This document shows, piece after piece, positions 46,291-57,460 of a stretch of DNA of 64,000 bases. The translations under genes were made by a program, and so were the position numbers. The DNA lies in contig NZ_JABEKT010000001.1 of assembly GCF_013283195.1 (NCBI RefSeq), forward strand, positions 62,001-126,000. Direction: 5' to 3'. Position 1 is the first letter of the stretch. The number at the start of each line of letters is the position of its first letter. The notes under the pieces were generated by a model. The model was given only the letters and a program-made list of their open reading frames with translations, made no database searches and was not told the DNA's origin. Source of the DNA: Ensifer adhaerens (lineage in GTDB: Bacteria > Pseudomonadota > Alphaproteobacteria > Rhizobiales > Rhizobiaceae).

Positions 46291-46695
46291 TCAGGCCGGG
46301 ATCACGATTTCCCCGAGCTTCGTCAGTTCCGCGATGAACTGATCGACGCGCGTCTTCTTCTCGTCGCCGGCACCGTCGAGCTCTGCACGGGCAGCATCGA
46401 TGCGCTTTTCAAGCGCAGTGCGGTCGAGTTCGTCGACGTGCACGGCGGATTCAGCCAGCAGCGTGCAGCCGGTCGGCAGGATATCGGCGAAGCCACCGAA
46501 CACGACAAAGCGATCGGCCTTACCGTCGGCCGTCTTCACGGTAACGATGCCAGGCTTGATCGTCGTCATTGTCGGGGCATGATTGGCCATCACGGTCATC
46601 TCGCCCTCGGTCGCCGGAATGACGACTTCCGTCACCTGCTCGGAGAGGAGCAGGCGCTCGGGGGAAACAAGCTCAAAATTGAAACTGTTGGCCAT
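46291..46695 (-). CDS. atpC: ATP synthase F1 epsilon subunit
   Basis: A 134-residue epsilon subunit of the central stalk, which couples rotation and inhibits ATP hydrolysis. FNFELVSPERLL opens the beta-sandwich, with GEMTVMANHAPTMTTIKPG near 30 and LPTGCTLLAESAVH near 75. The C-terminal helices are short and charged. MANSF is chosen; an ATG two codons earlier is closer to GAGAAG and also possible. Last gene of atpHAGDC. Confidence 0.93.
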   Translation of the reverse strand: MANSFNFELVSPERLLLSEQVTEVVIPATEGEMTVMANHAPTMTTIKPGIVTVKTADGKADRFVVFGGFADILPTGCTLLAESAVHVDELDRTALEKRIDAARAELDGAGDEKKTRVDQFIAELTKLGEIVIPA

Positions 46696-46782
46696 GACCA
46701 TTCACTTCTCGTGGGCGCGCCACCTGAGGTGGCAGGCTGTGCATGTCTTCCCTGCTCCGCACCGGGCGGAACGCAGGATGAA

Positions 46783-46810
46783 AGCCTCGGCGCATCGCTG
46801 CGCCGAGGCT
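46783..46810 (-). promoter_or_regulatory. intercistronic hairpin between atpD and atpC
   Basis: A perfect 12-bp stem AGCCTCGGCGCA/TGCGCCGAGGCT with a 4-base loop lies 11 bases after the atpD stop in the 125-base gap before atpC. There is no T tract on the minus strand, so partial termination or mRNA 3'-end protection is more likely than full termination. Confidence 0.65.
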
Positions 46811-46820
46811 CACGATGCTA

Positions 46821-48359
<1,539 letters not shown>

Positions 48360-49241
48360 TTAGAGCGCTTCCGCGCCCGAGATGATTTCAATGAGTTCCT
48401 TGGTGATCTGAGCCTGGCGCTGACGGTTGTAGCTCAGCGTCAGCTTGTTGATCATGTCACCAGCATTGCGCGTTGCATTGTCCATCGCGCTCATCTTTGC
48501 GCCCATTTCGCCGGCGACGTTCTCGAGCAAGGCCCGGAAAATCTGCACGGAAATGTTGCGCGGAATGAGATCGCTCAGGATCGCGCCCGCGTCCGGCTCA
48601 TATTCGTAGACGGCCGAAGCATCAGATGCTTCCACTGCGACCGGGCCGGCCGAAGCGGGGATCAGCTGCTGTGCCGTCGGAATCTGGGCGATAACGGACT
48701 TGAACTCAGAATAGAACAGCGTGCAGACATCGAACTCGCCCTTTTCAAAGAGCGCGATGACCTTGTGGCCAATCTGGTCGGCGTTCTGGAAGCCGATCTT
48801 CTTGACCTCACGCAGGTCGACACGGTCGATGATCAGCGACGCGTATTCGCGACGCAGAATATCGAAGCCCTTCTTGCCGACGCAGATGATCTTCACCGTC
48901 TTGCCAGCGGCAAGCAGCTTGCGAACGTGGTCGCGAGCGTGGCGGGCGATCTGCGAGTTGAAGCCGCCGCAAAGGCCGCGTTCAGCCGTGCAGACGACCA
49001 GCAGGTGCGTGTCGTCCTTGCCGGTGCCCGTCATAAGAGCAGGTGCACCGTCGTCCGCGCCAACCGCCTGAGCGATGTTGGCGAGAACGGCAGCCATGCG
49101 CTGCGAGTAAGGCCGGGCGGCCTCGGCCGCCTCCTGCGCACGCCGAAGCTTCGCCGCGGCGACCATTTTCATCGCCTTGGTAATCTTCTGCGTCGCCTTG
49201 ACGGAGGCGATCCGGTTCTTCAGATCCTTAAGTGAAGGCAT
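48360..49241 (-). CDS. atpG: ATP synthase F1 gamma subunit
   Basis: The rotor shaft subunit, 293 residues. The N-terminal helix has [20 protein letters not shown], the middle has [14 protein letters not shown] near 90, and the C-terminal helix ends [15 protein letters not shown]. Length and ends are normal. Between atpA and atpD in the standard order. Confidence 0.96.
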   Translation of the reverse strand: MPSLKDLKNRIASVKATQKITKAMKMVAAAKLRRAQEAAEAARPYSQRMAAVLANIAQAVGADDGAPALMTGTGKDDTHLLVVCTAERGLCGGFNSQIARHARDHVRKLLAAGKTVKIICVGKKGFDILRREYASLIIDRVDLREVKKIGFQNADQIGHKVIALFEKGEFDVCTLFYSEFKSVIAQIPTAQQLIPASAGPVAVEASDASAVYEYEPDAGAILSDLIPRNISVQIFRALLENVAGEMGAKMSAMDNATRNAGDMINKLTLSYNRQRQAQITKELIEIISGAEAL

Positions 49242-49268
49242 CCGTTATCCGTCCTAAATGAAATCCGC

Positions 49269-50798
49269 TCAGGCGAAAGACTTGGCGAAGCTGTCGATTG
49301 CAGCCTTCAGCTTGCCCTTGACGTCGTCGGAGATCGCCTTGTCCTTGCGGATGGTTTCCAGGATGTCCTTGCCTTCCGAACGCATGTACGAAAGCAGGCC
49401 CTGCTCGAACTTGCCAACCTGGTTGACCGGCAGCTTGTCGAGGTAACCGTTGACGCCAGCGAAGATCACAGCGACCTGCTCTTCCGTCTTCAGCGGCGAG
49501 AACTGCGGCTGCTTCAGGAGTTCGGTCAGGCGTGCACCGCGGTTCAACAGACGCTGGGTAGCGGCATCGAGGTCCGAGCCGAACTGCGCAAAGGCCGCCA
49601 TTTCGCGGTACTGAGCGAGTTCACCCTTGATCGAGCCGGCAACCTGCTTCATCGCCTTGATCTGCGCAGCGGAACCGACGCGCGAAACCGACAGACCGAC
49701 GTTAACGGCCGGACGGATGCCCTGGTAGAACAGGTCGGTTTCAAGGAAGATCTGGCCGTCGGTGATCGAGATCACGTTGGTCGGAATGAACGCGGAAACG
49801 TCGTTGCCCTGCGTTTCGATGACCGGCAGAGCCGTCAGCGAACCGGCGCCATTGTCGTCCGAGAGCTTTGCAGCGCGCTCGAGCAGGCGGGAGTGCAGGT
49901 AGAAAACGTCGCCCGGGTAAGCTTCGCGGCCCGGCGGGCGGCGCAGCAGGAGCGACATCTGACGGTAGGAAACAGCCTGCTTCGACAGGTCGTCGTAGCC
50001 GATGAGGGCATGCTTGCCGTTGTCACGGAAGTATTCGCCCATCGCGCAACCGGCGAACGGTGCGAGGTACTGCATCGGAGCCGGGTCGGATGCGGTAGCA
50101 GCAACGATGATCGAGTACTGCAGAGCGCCACGCTCTTCCAAAACCTTCACGAACTGGGCAACCGTCGAACGCTTCTGGCCGATTGCGACGTAGACGCAAT
50201 ACAGCTTGTCACCTTCCGGACCATTGTCGTGAATGGCCTTCTGGTTGAGGATCGTGTCGAGGATGATCGCGGTCTTGCCGGTCTGGCGGTCGCCGATGAC
50301 GAGCTCGCGCTGGCCACGGCCAACCGGGATGAGGGCGTCGATGGCCTTGAGGCCGGTCGACATCGGCTCATGCACCGACTTGCGCGGAATGATACCAGGA
50401 GCCTTGACGTCAACGCGCGAGCGCTGCTTGGCGTTGATCGGGCCCTTGCCGTCGATCGGGTTGCCGAGCGCGTCGACGACGCGGCCGAGCAGTTCCGGGC
50501 CAACCGGAACGTCCACGATGGCGCCGGTCCGCTTAACGGTGTCGCCTTCCTTGATGTCACGGTCCGAACCGAAAATAACGACGCCGACATTGTCGGCTTC
50601 GAGGTTCAGCGCCATGCCTCGAATTCCACCCGGGAATTCGACCATCTCGCCTGCCTGAACATTGTCGAGGCCGTAGACGCGGGCAATACCGTCACCGACG
50701 GAAAGCACCTGACCGACTTCGGAGACTTCTGCTTCCTGGCCGAAATTTTTGATCTGATCTTTAAGAATTGCGGAAATTTCCGCGGCGCGGATATCCAT
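49269..50798 (-). CDS. atpA: ATP synthase F1 alpha subunit
   Basis: The non-catalytic nucleotide-binding subunit, 509 residues. Walker A GDRQTGKT near 170, the family signature [17 protein letters not shown] near 360, and an N-terminal beta-barrel from about 28. The ATG shares one base with the atpH stop (TGATG), showing coupling. Confidence 0.97.
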   Translation of the reverse strand: MDIRAAEISAILKDQIKNFGQEAEVSEVGQVLSVGDGIARVYGLDNVQAGEMVEFPGGIRGMALNLEADNVGVVIFGSDRDIKEGDTVKRTGAIVDVPVGPELLGRVVDALGNPIDGKGPINAKQRSRVDVKAPGIIPRKSVHEPMSTGLKAIDALIPVGRGQRELVIGDRQTGKTAIILDTILNQKAIHDNGPEGDKLYCVYVAIGQKRSTVAQFVKVLEERGALQYSIIVAATASDPAPMQYLAPFAGCAMGEYFRDNGKHALIGYDDLSKQAVSYRQMSLLLRRPPGREAYPGDVFYLHSRLLERAAKLSDDNGAGSLTALPVIETQGNDVSAFIPTNVISITDGQIFLETDLFYQGIRPAVNVGLSVSRVGSAAQIKAMKQVAGSIKGELAQYREMAAFAQFGSDLDAATQRLLNRGARLTELLKQPQFSPLKTEEQVAVIFAGVNGYLDKLPVNQVGKFEQGLLSYMRSEGKDILETIRKDKAISDDVKGKLKAAIDSFAKSFA

Positions 50799-51364
50799 CA
50801 GCCGACCTCTTTCAGTGCAAGCTTAAGGGTAGAGAGTTTGGTGCGAAGGGAAGTGTCAATCTGGCGGGACCCAACCTTGACGATCAGACCTCCAAGAATA
50901 GACGGGTCGACGGTGACGTTGACCGCCACGTCTTTGCCGGTGACGCTCTTGAGCGTCGCCTTCAATTCGTTTTCCTGCGCTGCGGTGAGCGCATGGGCCG
51001 ACGTAACATCGGCAGAAATTTCACCCCGGTGACGCGCGGCGATCAGGCGGAAGGCCTTGATCATGCCTGGCAGCGTAAACAGGCGGCGATTGCGCGCAAC
51101 AACCTTGAGGAAGTTACCGACGAGACCAGAAATACCGGCCTTGGCGACAATCGCCGAAATGGCCTTGAACTGGTCGTCAGCAGAAAAGACGGGGCTTACG
51201 ATCAGCCGCTTCAGGTCATCGCTGCCGTCGATCAGGGCCTGGACGCGGGTCAGATCCGCACCGACCGCCTCGACGGAACCCGCTTCGAGAGCGAGGTCAA
51301 AAAGCGAGGACGCATACCTTTCTGCAACACCGGAAATAAGCTGGGATGTGTCTGCCACGGGCAC
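50798..51364 (-). CDS. atpH: ATP synthase F1 delta subunit
   Basis: The peripheral-stalk subunit on top of F1, 188 residues. [16 protein letters not shown] is the N-terminal helix, [18 protein letters not shown] lies near 115 and the C-terminus has [20 protein letters not shown]. First gene of the operon. The 257 bases upstream (51365-51621) hold no gene and must contain the atp promoter. Confidence 0.95.
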   Translation of the reverse strand: MPVADTSQLISGVAERYASSLFDLALEAGSVEAVGADLTRVQALIDGSDDLKRLIVSPVFSADDQFKAISAIVAKAGISGLVGNFLKVVARNRRLFTLPGMIKAFRLIAARHRGEISADVTSAHALTAAQENELKATLKSVTGKDVAVNVTVDPSILGGLIVKVGSRQIDTSLRTKLSTLKLALKEVG

Positions 51365-51621
51365 AAGCTTCTCTCAATTTCATCCAAGAACGGGAGTGGC
51401 GGCGAGCCGTCAACTTAACGTCCTGAATTTGCTGCAATAATTTGCGGGCTATCGAGGCCTGGCGACCCACTTCCCCCGCAATTCGCGGTTCGTCTAGCAT
51501 AGGAAGTTTGGACTCGCAACACGCGAACGGCAGGAATGCGGCATAAGTCGACCCGGTTTGGCCGAATTTTGCCGTAAATTCGTTCCTGAGGATGTGAATC
51601 GCGAAAACGCGAGGCCGGCAG

Positions 51622-52008
51622 TCAGATCATTCCAAACACATAGGCAAGCGGAAGAATGGCAAGGGCGGCCTGCACGAGAAGTGCCACCCAGTTCCAAAGC
51701 GTGGCGCCGTTGTCGCTCATCATCGACAGGATCCGACCGAAAGCGGCAAGCGCAAAAGCGGCACCGACGGCGAGATAGACCATCGGCTGCGCGAGCAGGA
51801 TGGCGGCAAGGCCAAGGCCGGCATGCATGCCGCCCATGGTCGAACGCGCCTCGGCGAGCCCCCCGCGGCGACCCTCGGTAATACCGATGCCAACGGCGCG
51901 AAAGGTAAGGCGCGGCGCAAACAGCATGACGACGCCGATCAGCGCCGCTGCCGCCGCCGCACAGAAGGCGAGAAACTCGCCGGTTTCCGTCGGAATGTAG
52001 AACTCCAT
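51622..52008 (-). CDS. small four-helix membrane protein (DUF4345-like)
   Basis: A 128-residue protein with four hydrophobic segments (about 11-31, 60-78, 76-95 and 104-126). RRGGLAEARSTMGGMHAG between the first two resembles the DUF4345 group. Function unknown. It is on the same strand as atpHAGDC and lies 257 bases upstream of atpH, but is probably separate. Confidence 0.72.
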   Translation of the reverse strand: MEFYIPTETGEFLAFCAAAAAALIGVVMLFAPRLTFRAVGIGITEGRRGGLAEARSTMGGMHAGLGLAAILLAQPMVYLAVGAAFALAAFGRILSMMSDNGATLWNWVALLVQAALAILPLAYVFGMI

Positions 52009-52139
52009 GCCCGTTCCCGCAGATGAGCGCCGATCTCGATCGCCTCGCCGTGAGGTCCTTGCCTTGGCGCGACGCGTCTCAGACCTCTAGCGCAAGTCGC
52101 AGCGGTTGTGAATCGTCCACGTTTCGTTAACCACCGCGA

Positions 52140-54344
52140 TTACAGGAAACTCTGGGGATCGATATCGAGCTGGACGCTGATCGAGCCGCGCTCCTTCGGG
52201 CCTGCCGCAATCATCGCCTTGACGAAGGCCTGCATGTCGCTGTTGCGCCGCCCGTGCACCAGGAGCCGGAAGCGGTGACGTCCGCGGATCAAAGCCAGTG
52301 GCGCCTCGGCCGGGCCGAGGATCGAAATGCCGTCCGTACGCGGCGCGGCACTGCGAAGTCCGCGGGCGTGTGTCTCGGCATCTTGACGGGTGTCGGCCGA
52401 CACGATCAACGACGCCAGCCGGCCGAACGGCGGCAGCAGCGCCTTCTCGCGCTCGGCGATCTCGCGGTCGTAGAAGGCATCGGCGTCGCCCGAGACGATC
52501 GCCTGCATCACCGGGTGCTGCGGCTGGTAGGTCTGCAACAGGCCGAGGCTCTTCAGGCCGGTTCGGCCGGCACGTCCGGTCACCTGCGACAACAGCTGGA
52601 ACGTGCGCTCGGCCGCGCGCGGATCGCCATTGGCAAGCCCGAGATCCGCGTCGATGATGCCGACCAGCGTCATCAGCGGGAAATTGTGGCCCTTGGCGAC
52701 GAGCTGCGTGCCGATGACGATATCGGCTTCGCCGCGCGCAATCGCCTCCAGCTCCAGCCGCAGCCGCTTGACGCCCATCAGGTCGGAGGAAAGCACGATC
52801 GTGCGGGCCTCCGGAAAATGGCGCTCCACTTCTTCGGCGATGCGTTCGACCCCCGGGCCGCAGGCAACGAGGTGATCGAAGGTGCCGCATTCCGGACAGG
52901 CCTCGGGTGTCTTTTCCGCATAGCCGCAATGGTGGCACTGGATCTGGCCGCGGAAGCGATGCTCGACCAGCCAGCTCGAACAATCCGGGCACTGGAAGCG
53001 ATGACCACAGACGCGGCAGAGCGTCAGCGGCGCATAACCGCGCCGGTTGAGAAACAACAGCGCCTGCTCGCCACGCTCGACCGCCTTGCCGATCTGGTTG
53101 ATGAGCACAGGCGAAAGGAACCCGCCGCGGGCCGGCGGGTGCTGGCGCATGTCGACGACGCCGAGCCGCGGCAGCGCCGCATCGCCAAAACGTGTGGGCA
53201 GATGGATCGGCTTGTAGCGCCCGACCTCGCCATTGACCCGGCTTTCGACCGAAGGCGTCGCCGAAACCAGAACGACCGGAAAGCCGGTAATGCGCCCGCG
53301 CACGACCGCCATGTCGCGGGCATTGTAGAACACCCGGTCCTCCTGCTTGTAGGCCGGGTCGTGTTCCTCATCGACGATGATGAGACCCAGTTCCTCGAAG
53401 GGGAGAAACAACGCCGAGCGGGCGCCGGCGACCACGCGCACCGTGCCCATCGTCACCTGCCGCCAGACTTTTTCGCGCGTTCTGGGCGCAAGGTCCGAGT
53501 GCCATTCGGCCGGCTTGGAGCCGAAGCGGTCCTGGAAGCGCTCGAGGAAGCTCGCGGTCAAGGCGATTTCGGGAAGCAGGATCAACACCTGCTTGCCGGC
53601 GCGAAGCGTCGCCGCAATCGCCTCGAAATAGACCTCGGTCTTGCCCGAGCCGGTGATGCCGTCGATCAGCGAGACCGAAAACCCGCCCTGTTCGACGGCA
53701 GCCAAAAGATCGGCGGCCGCATCCTTCTGCGGCCCTTCGAGCCTGGGGGCGGTGAACTCGGGATCGGGCAGCGCCACCACGGGCGGCGGCGTCATGAACA
53801 CGGTCTCGAACACGCCCTGCTGGGCGAGACCGTCGATGACGCTCGACGAGGCGCCGGCCGCGTGCGCCAGGCCTGAGCGAGTCCAGGCAAAACCGTCGCC
53901 GGCAGCCGCAATCACACGCTCGCGCGCCGTCGTCATGCGCTCCGGCCGCATGTCGGTCAGCCGCAGTGCCTCCACCATCGGTTCAGGATCGAAGGCGGCG
54001 GGAGCACGCAGCGCCATGCGCGCGACCAGCCCCGGTGGCGTCACCGTGTAGGTCGCGACCCAGTCGAGGAATGTGCGCATGTCGGGCGTCAAAGGCGGGC
54101 AGTCGAAGACCTTCGCGATCGACTTCAGCTTCTTCGGATCGACGCTGCTGTCGTCGTCGCCATCCCAGACGACGCCCACGACCAGGCGGGGGCCGAGCGG
54201 CACCTGAACGATCGAGCCGGGCTCGACCGCCATGCCATCCGGCACCGCGTAGGAATAGGCCTTCGACGCCGGCATCGGCACCAGAACTGGAACGACGCGA
54301 CGGGCGGAAACAGGCCCGAATAAATCGGTTGAATCGCGAGTCAT
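52140..54344 (-). CDS. priA: primosomal protein N' (replication restart helicase)
   Basis: A 734-residue superfamily 2 helicase that reloads DnaB at stalled forks. The N-terminal DNA-binding domain (about 1-110) has VLVPMPASKAYSYAVP. Walker A is ITGSGKTEVY, Walker B DEEHD. The zinc-binding insert has four CxxC pairs (CRVCGHRFQCPDC, CHHCGYAEKTPEACPECG). The motif VIGTQLVAKGHNFPLMTLVG and the Arg finger QVTGRAGRTG follow. The start MTRDST at 54344 is chosen; a longer open frame runs into the tal promoter region. Confidence 0.95.
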   Translation of the reverse strand: MTRDSTDLFGPVSARRVVPVLVPMPASKAYSYAVPDGMAVEPGSIVQVPLGPRLVVGVVWDGDDDSSVDPKKLKSIAKVFDCPPLTPDMRTFLDWVATYTVTPPGLVARMALRAPAAFDPEPMVEALRLTDMRPERMTTARERVIAAAGDGFAWTRSGLAHAAGASSSVIDGLAQQGVFETVFMTPPPVVALPDPEFTAPRLEGPQKDAAADLLAAVEQGGFSVSLIDGITGSGKTEVYFEAIAATLRAGKQVLILLPEIALTASFLERFQDRFGSKPAEWHSDLAPRTREKVWRQVTMGTVRVVAGARSALFLPFEELGLIIVDEEHDPAYKQEDRVFYNARDMAVVRGRITGFPVVLVSATPSVESRVNGEVGRYKPIHLPTRFGDAALPRLGVVDMRQHPPARGGFLSPVLINQIGKAVERGEQALLFLNRRGYAPLTLCRVCGHRFQCPDCSSWLVEHRFRGQIQCHHCGYAEKTPEACPECGTFDHLVACGPGVERIAEEVERHFPEARTIVLSSDLMGVKRLRLELEAIARGEADIVIGTQLVAKGHNFPLMTLVGIIDADLGLANGDPRAAERTFQLLSQVTGRAGRTGLKSLGLLQTYQPQHPVMQAIVSGDADAFYDREIAEREKALLPPFGRLASLIVSADTRQDAETHARGLRSAAPRTDGISILGPAEAPLALIRGRHRFRLLVHGRRNSDMQAFVKAMIAAGPKERGSISVQLDIDPQSFL

Positions 54345-54522
54345 TTTGCCGTGACCTTGCCACGTGTTTCGGTTAAAGAAAACTGCGCTGCGAACCGCAG
54401 CCTTGCCGGCGCAGGGTTTCTCACGGTTCCACCAGAGTTTCAACGCGCGCGATCTCTGCCAAAGGAATTCCTCCCGGTAGATATGCGCCCGAACGGCAAT
54501 CGTGCCCCAAGGGAGTGACCCC

Positions 54523-55176
54523 ATGAAATTTTTCGTTGATACCGCCGACGTCAAGGAAATCCGCGAGCTGAACGATCTCGGCCTCCTCGACGGCGTGACC
54601 ACCAACCCTTCGCTGATCCTCAAGTCGGGCCGTGACATCACCGAAGTCACCAAGGAAATCTGCGGCATCGTCGAAGGCCCGGTTTCGGCCGAAGTGACCG
54701 CGACCGAATATGCCGAGATGATGAAGGAAGCGGCCGTTCTGTCGAAGATCGCCGACAACATCTGCATCAAGCTGCCGCTGACTCTCGACGGCCTCAAGGC
54801 TTGCAAGGCGCTGACGTCGGACGGTCACCAGACCAACGTGACGCTGTGCTTCTCGGCCAACCAGGCACTGCTCGCCGCCAAGGCCGGCGCGACCTTCGTT
54901 TCGCCCTTCGTCGGCCGCCTCGACGACATCGCGTTCGACGGCATGGACCTGATCCGCGAAATCCGCCACATCTTCGACAACTACGGCTTCGAGACCGAAA
55001 TCCTCGCGGCCTCGATCCGCACCGTGAACCACGTCAAGGAAGCCGCCCTCATCGGCGCTGACGTCATCACCGCGCCGCCGGCGACGCTGAAGGCACTGGT
55101 CAAGCACCCGCTGACCGACAAGGGCCTCGAAACCTTCCTCGCCGACTGGGCGAAGACCGGCCAGAAGATCGCCTGA
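54523..55176 (+). CDS. tal: transaldolase (small, fructose-6-phosphate aldolase-like type)
   Basis: A 217-residue enzyme moving a dihydroxyacetone unit in the pentose phosphate pathway. It opens with [13 protein letters not shown], followed by GVTTNPSL near 30. The Schiff-base Lys is in NICIKLPLT near 88, and [12 protein letters not shown] lies near 165. Length fits the short TalC/MipB group. GGGAGTG precedes the ATG at 54523. Divergent from priA. The alternative is a true fructose-6-phosphate aldolase; the subgroup cannot be settled by eye. Confidence 0.93.
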   Translation: MKFFVDTADVKEIRELNDLGLLDGVTTNPSLILKSGRDITEVTKEICGIVEGPVSAEVTATEYAEMMKEAAVLSKIADNICIKLPLTLDGLKACKALTSDGHQTNVTLCFSANQALLAAKAGATFVSPFVGRLDDIAFDGMDLIREIRHIFDNYGFETEILAASIRTVNHVKEAALIGADVITAPPATLKALVKHPLTDKGLETFLADWAKTGQKIA

Positions 55177-55199
55177 TTTTTCCGCGATAGACATTCGAG

Positions 55200-55227
55200 G
55201 GCTCCGCAGCGATGCGGGGCCTTTTTT
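55200..55227 (+). terminator. terminator after tal
   Basis: GGCTCCGCA/TGCGGGGCC stem (one G-T pair) with a 4-base loop and six T. The stop codon of the convergent ATPase gene lies in the T run. Confidence 0.85.
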
Positions 55228-56362
55228 ATGCGTCATCGTCGTCCATCAGGCCGGTCAGCCGCATGCCGTCGATCCAGGTGGCGCTGTCCTTGCGGATCAC
55301 CCGGCGTGCGCGGACGCCGCAGCGCTCGCGGATGGCCTCGGCCAAGCGCTCGGAATGGGTGACGATCCAGATCTGGCTGTCGCGCGCAGCACTGGCGATC
55401 ATGTCGGCGAGGGCCGGCAACATATCCGGATGCAGGCTGGTTTCCGGCTCGTTGAGCGCAATGAAGGGCGGGCGACGATAGGACAACAGCGCAGCGGCCA
55501 GCGCCAGGAACCGCATCTGCCCATCGGACAGCTCGCGCGCCGAAAACGGCCGCTGCGGGAAGTCCGGGAAAACCAGTGAGAACTCGGCGAACTGGCCGGG
55601 ATCGGGAACCTCGAGATGAGCCCCGCCGAACGCATCGGCGATGGCGCGATCGAGGTCGACCGTATCTTGCCGCGTGTGCCGCAGCGTCGCAAATACCGCG
55701 GCCATGTTGGTGCCGTCCTCGTCGAGCATCGGCGCCGTGACCGCCAGGCACGGCAGCCGCAGCGGCGAATCGCGATCGGTGCGAAAGCCGTGAAAGAACC
55801 GCCATTGATGGACGGCCCGGCGGAAGGTGCCGATCTCGGGATAATGCCCGGCATCGCCCAAGAGCGCGATCGCCGTCTCCGATTGCAGCGCCTGTTCGGG
55901 ATAGTCTTCCATGCGTCCGCGCTCGCCGCGCACGAAGATGCCGGGACCGGAGCGTTTCATCATCGTCACCGGCCGCCGCCCGGTCTCGACGCTCAGCTCC
56001 TCCTCCTTGACCTGCGGTTCGAAGGCGAAACCTGCCGAAGCGAGCGGTGGGCGCAATCCCGCCTCGATCCGGTAGCGGAAGGTGATGGCGCGCTCCTCAT
56101 CCATCAGCTCCGTCTCAAGCCGGATACGCGCCGGCTTGTCGGCGCGCCTGCGGCCGCTCCAGAGCGCCGAGGACATGCCCCCTTCCCCGGCGATCTCATG
56201 GGCAAGGCTGCCGCGCACGGCGGCCTGCACCAGTTGCAGCGCCCGGTAGAGGTTGGACTTGCCCACCCCGTTCTCGCCGATGAACAGGTTGACGCCGGTC
56301 AGATCCATGCGGATCGACTTCAGGGAGCGGTAATTTTCGGCAAACATCGAGCGAAGCAGCAT
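55226..56362 (-). CDS. AAA-type ATPase of the RecF/SMC-like group
   Basis: A 378-residue predicted ATPase. Walker A IGENGVGKSN near 30, ABC-like signature ELSDGQMRFLALAAALL near 290, Walker B FIALNEPETSLHPD near 310 and THSERLAEAI near 335. It is of the COG4637 kind, similar in build to OLD-family and DndB-neighbour ATPases but without a TOPRIM domain. No nuclease or partner gene adjoins it, so a defence role is not supported. MFAENYRSLK five codons in is another start. Confidence 0.83.
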   Translation of the reverse strand: MLLRSMFAENYRSLKSIRMDLTGVNLFIGENGVGKSNLYRALQLVQAAVRGSLAHEIAGEGGMSSALWSGRRRADKPARIRLETELMDEERAITFRYRIEAGLRPPLASAGFAFEPQVKEEELSVETGRRPVTMMKRSGPGIFVRGERGRMEDYPEQALQSETAIALLGDAGHYPEIGTFRRAVHQWRFFHGFRTDRDSPLRLPCLAVTAPMLDEDGTNMAAVFATLRHTRQDTVDLDRAIADAFGGAHLEVPDPGQFAEFSLVFPDFPQRPFSARELSDGQMRFLALAAALLSYRRPPFIALNEPETSLHPDMLPALADMIASAARDSQIWIVTHSERLAEAIRERCGVRARRVIRKDSATWIDGMRLTGLMDDDDA

Positions 56363-56402
56363 GGCTGTTGCTTTAGCCTATTCCCTCAGTGACATGAAGG
56401 GA

Positions 56403-57356
56403 TCAGGCGGCGACGGACGCGCGTGCCACCGGCCGAAACGCGGCATCGGCGTCGCGTGCCAGATCAGACACCGTGTGCCGTTCCAGGGCCTTCGTCACCT
56501 CGACTGCGTCACCATCAAGAGCCTCGGGCGCGATGAGATTGCCGATGCGGAAATCGAAGAGGTCGCCCTTCTTGTTGAGCAGCTCGTGAAACACCGTCAT
56601 GTCACGCAGCTCGGTCGACCACTTGGCAAACCAGTAGAACAGGCCGGAATTGCGTGCGCTGATGTGCACCGGCAGGATCGGAAGGCCGTATTTGCGCGCG
56701 AACCCGACAGCCGACGTCTTCCAGGGTCGCTCGTTCAGCCGGCCGTCGGCCCAGTAGGCGATACGGCCTGAAGGAAACAGCACCGTCGCCTTGCCATCAC
56801 CGATCGCCCGGTTGGTGACCTCCAGCGTTTCGCGGGCCTTCAGCTTGCTCTTGTGCTCCTCGCGCCATTCCACCGGGATGACCATCTCGACGAAGCGCGG
56901 ATTGACGCGGATCGCATCGCGGTTGGCAAAGAACATCATGTCCGGCCGCCGGTCTTTGAGGAGATCGAAGACGGCGATGCCGTCGGCAATGCCGGTCGGG
57001 TGATTGCTGACCAGCAGGAACCCGCCCTTGTCAGGAATGCGCTCCGGCCGGTCGACGCGCATGTCGAGCGATAGGAGTGAACTCAGATGTTCGAAAGCCT
57101 GAAACCCCGGCACGTTGGCAACGGCATCGGCGAATTCCAGCGCCTTTCGATAGTTGAGAAGCGTGTAGAGAAAGGGCCGGATAACGGGCCACATCGGGTT
57201 CCTGACGATCCGTTGGCCACGCTCGGCAATAAGGGTATCGACGATGTGGCCGGGCTGCCCTTGCGAGACCAGGGCAATCACTTCAGCATAATGCGCGATC
57301 CCGTTCACCGCCGCCCGTCCCGCCATGGCCTCACCCGATTCTTTGCGGCTGAACAT
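56403..57356 (-). CDS. PlsC-like lysophospholipid/lyso-ornithine-lipid acyltransferase family protein
   Basis: A 317-residue acyltransferase-fold protein. The catalytic site reads SNHPTGIADG, an H-x5-D variant of the usual H-x4-D, followed by FANRDAIRVNPRF and LFPSGRIAYWADG near 200, the substrate-binding block. One hydrophobic stretch lies near 60-75. Close in type to the OlsA/PlsC-related proteins of rhizobia; which lipid it acylates is unknown. Divergent from xerC, 104 bases apart. Confidence 0.82.
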   Translation of the reverse strand: MFSRKESGEAMAGRAAVNGIAHYAEVIALVSQGQPGHIVDTLIAERGQRIVRNPMWPVIRPFLYTLLNYRKALEFADAVANVPGFQAFEHLSSLLSLDMRVDRPERIPDKGGFLLVSNHPTGIADGIAVFDLLKDRRPDMMFFANRDAIRVNPRFVEMVIPVEWREEHKSKLKARETLEVTNRAIGDGKATVLFPSGRIAYWADGRLNERPWKTSAVGFARKYGLPILPVHISARNSGLFYWFAKWSTELRDMTVFHELLNKKGDLFDFRIGNLIAPEALDGDAVEVTKALERHTVSDLARDADAAFRPVARASVAA

Positions 57357-57460
57357 CGCAATTCAATATGATCTAGGGATGACAGATTCCAAGCGTGCGT
57401 TAGCAAAAACATAAGAGGCGCAAGGGCATTGTCGGTGACCGACCATCTTGGAAAGCGACA

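Noticed and set aside
54345-54806. 154-residue N-terminal extension of PriA
   Set aside because: It would be antisense to the tal start and has no PriA-like sequence; MTRDST begins where family proteins begin.
55226-56362. Anti-phage defence ATPase (OLD/Gabija-like)
   Set aside because: No TOPRIM, nuclease or UvrD-like partner in or beside the gene, and neighbours are housekeeping genes. A plain COG4637-type ATPase is the safer call.
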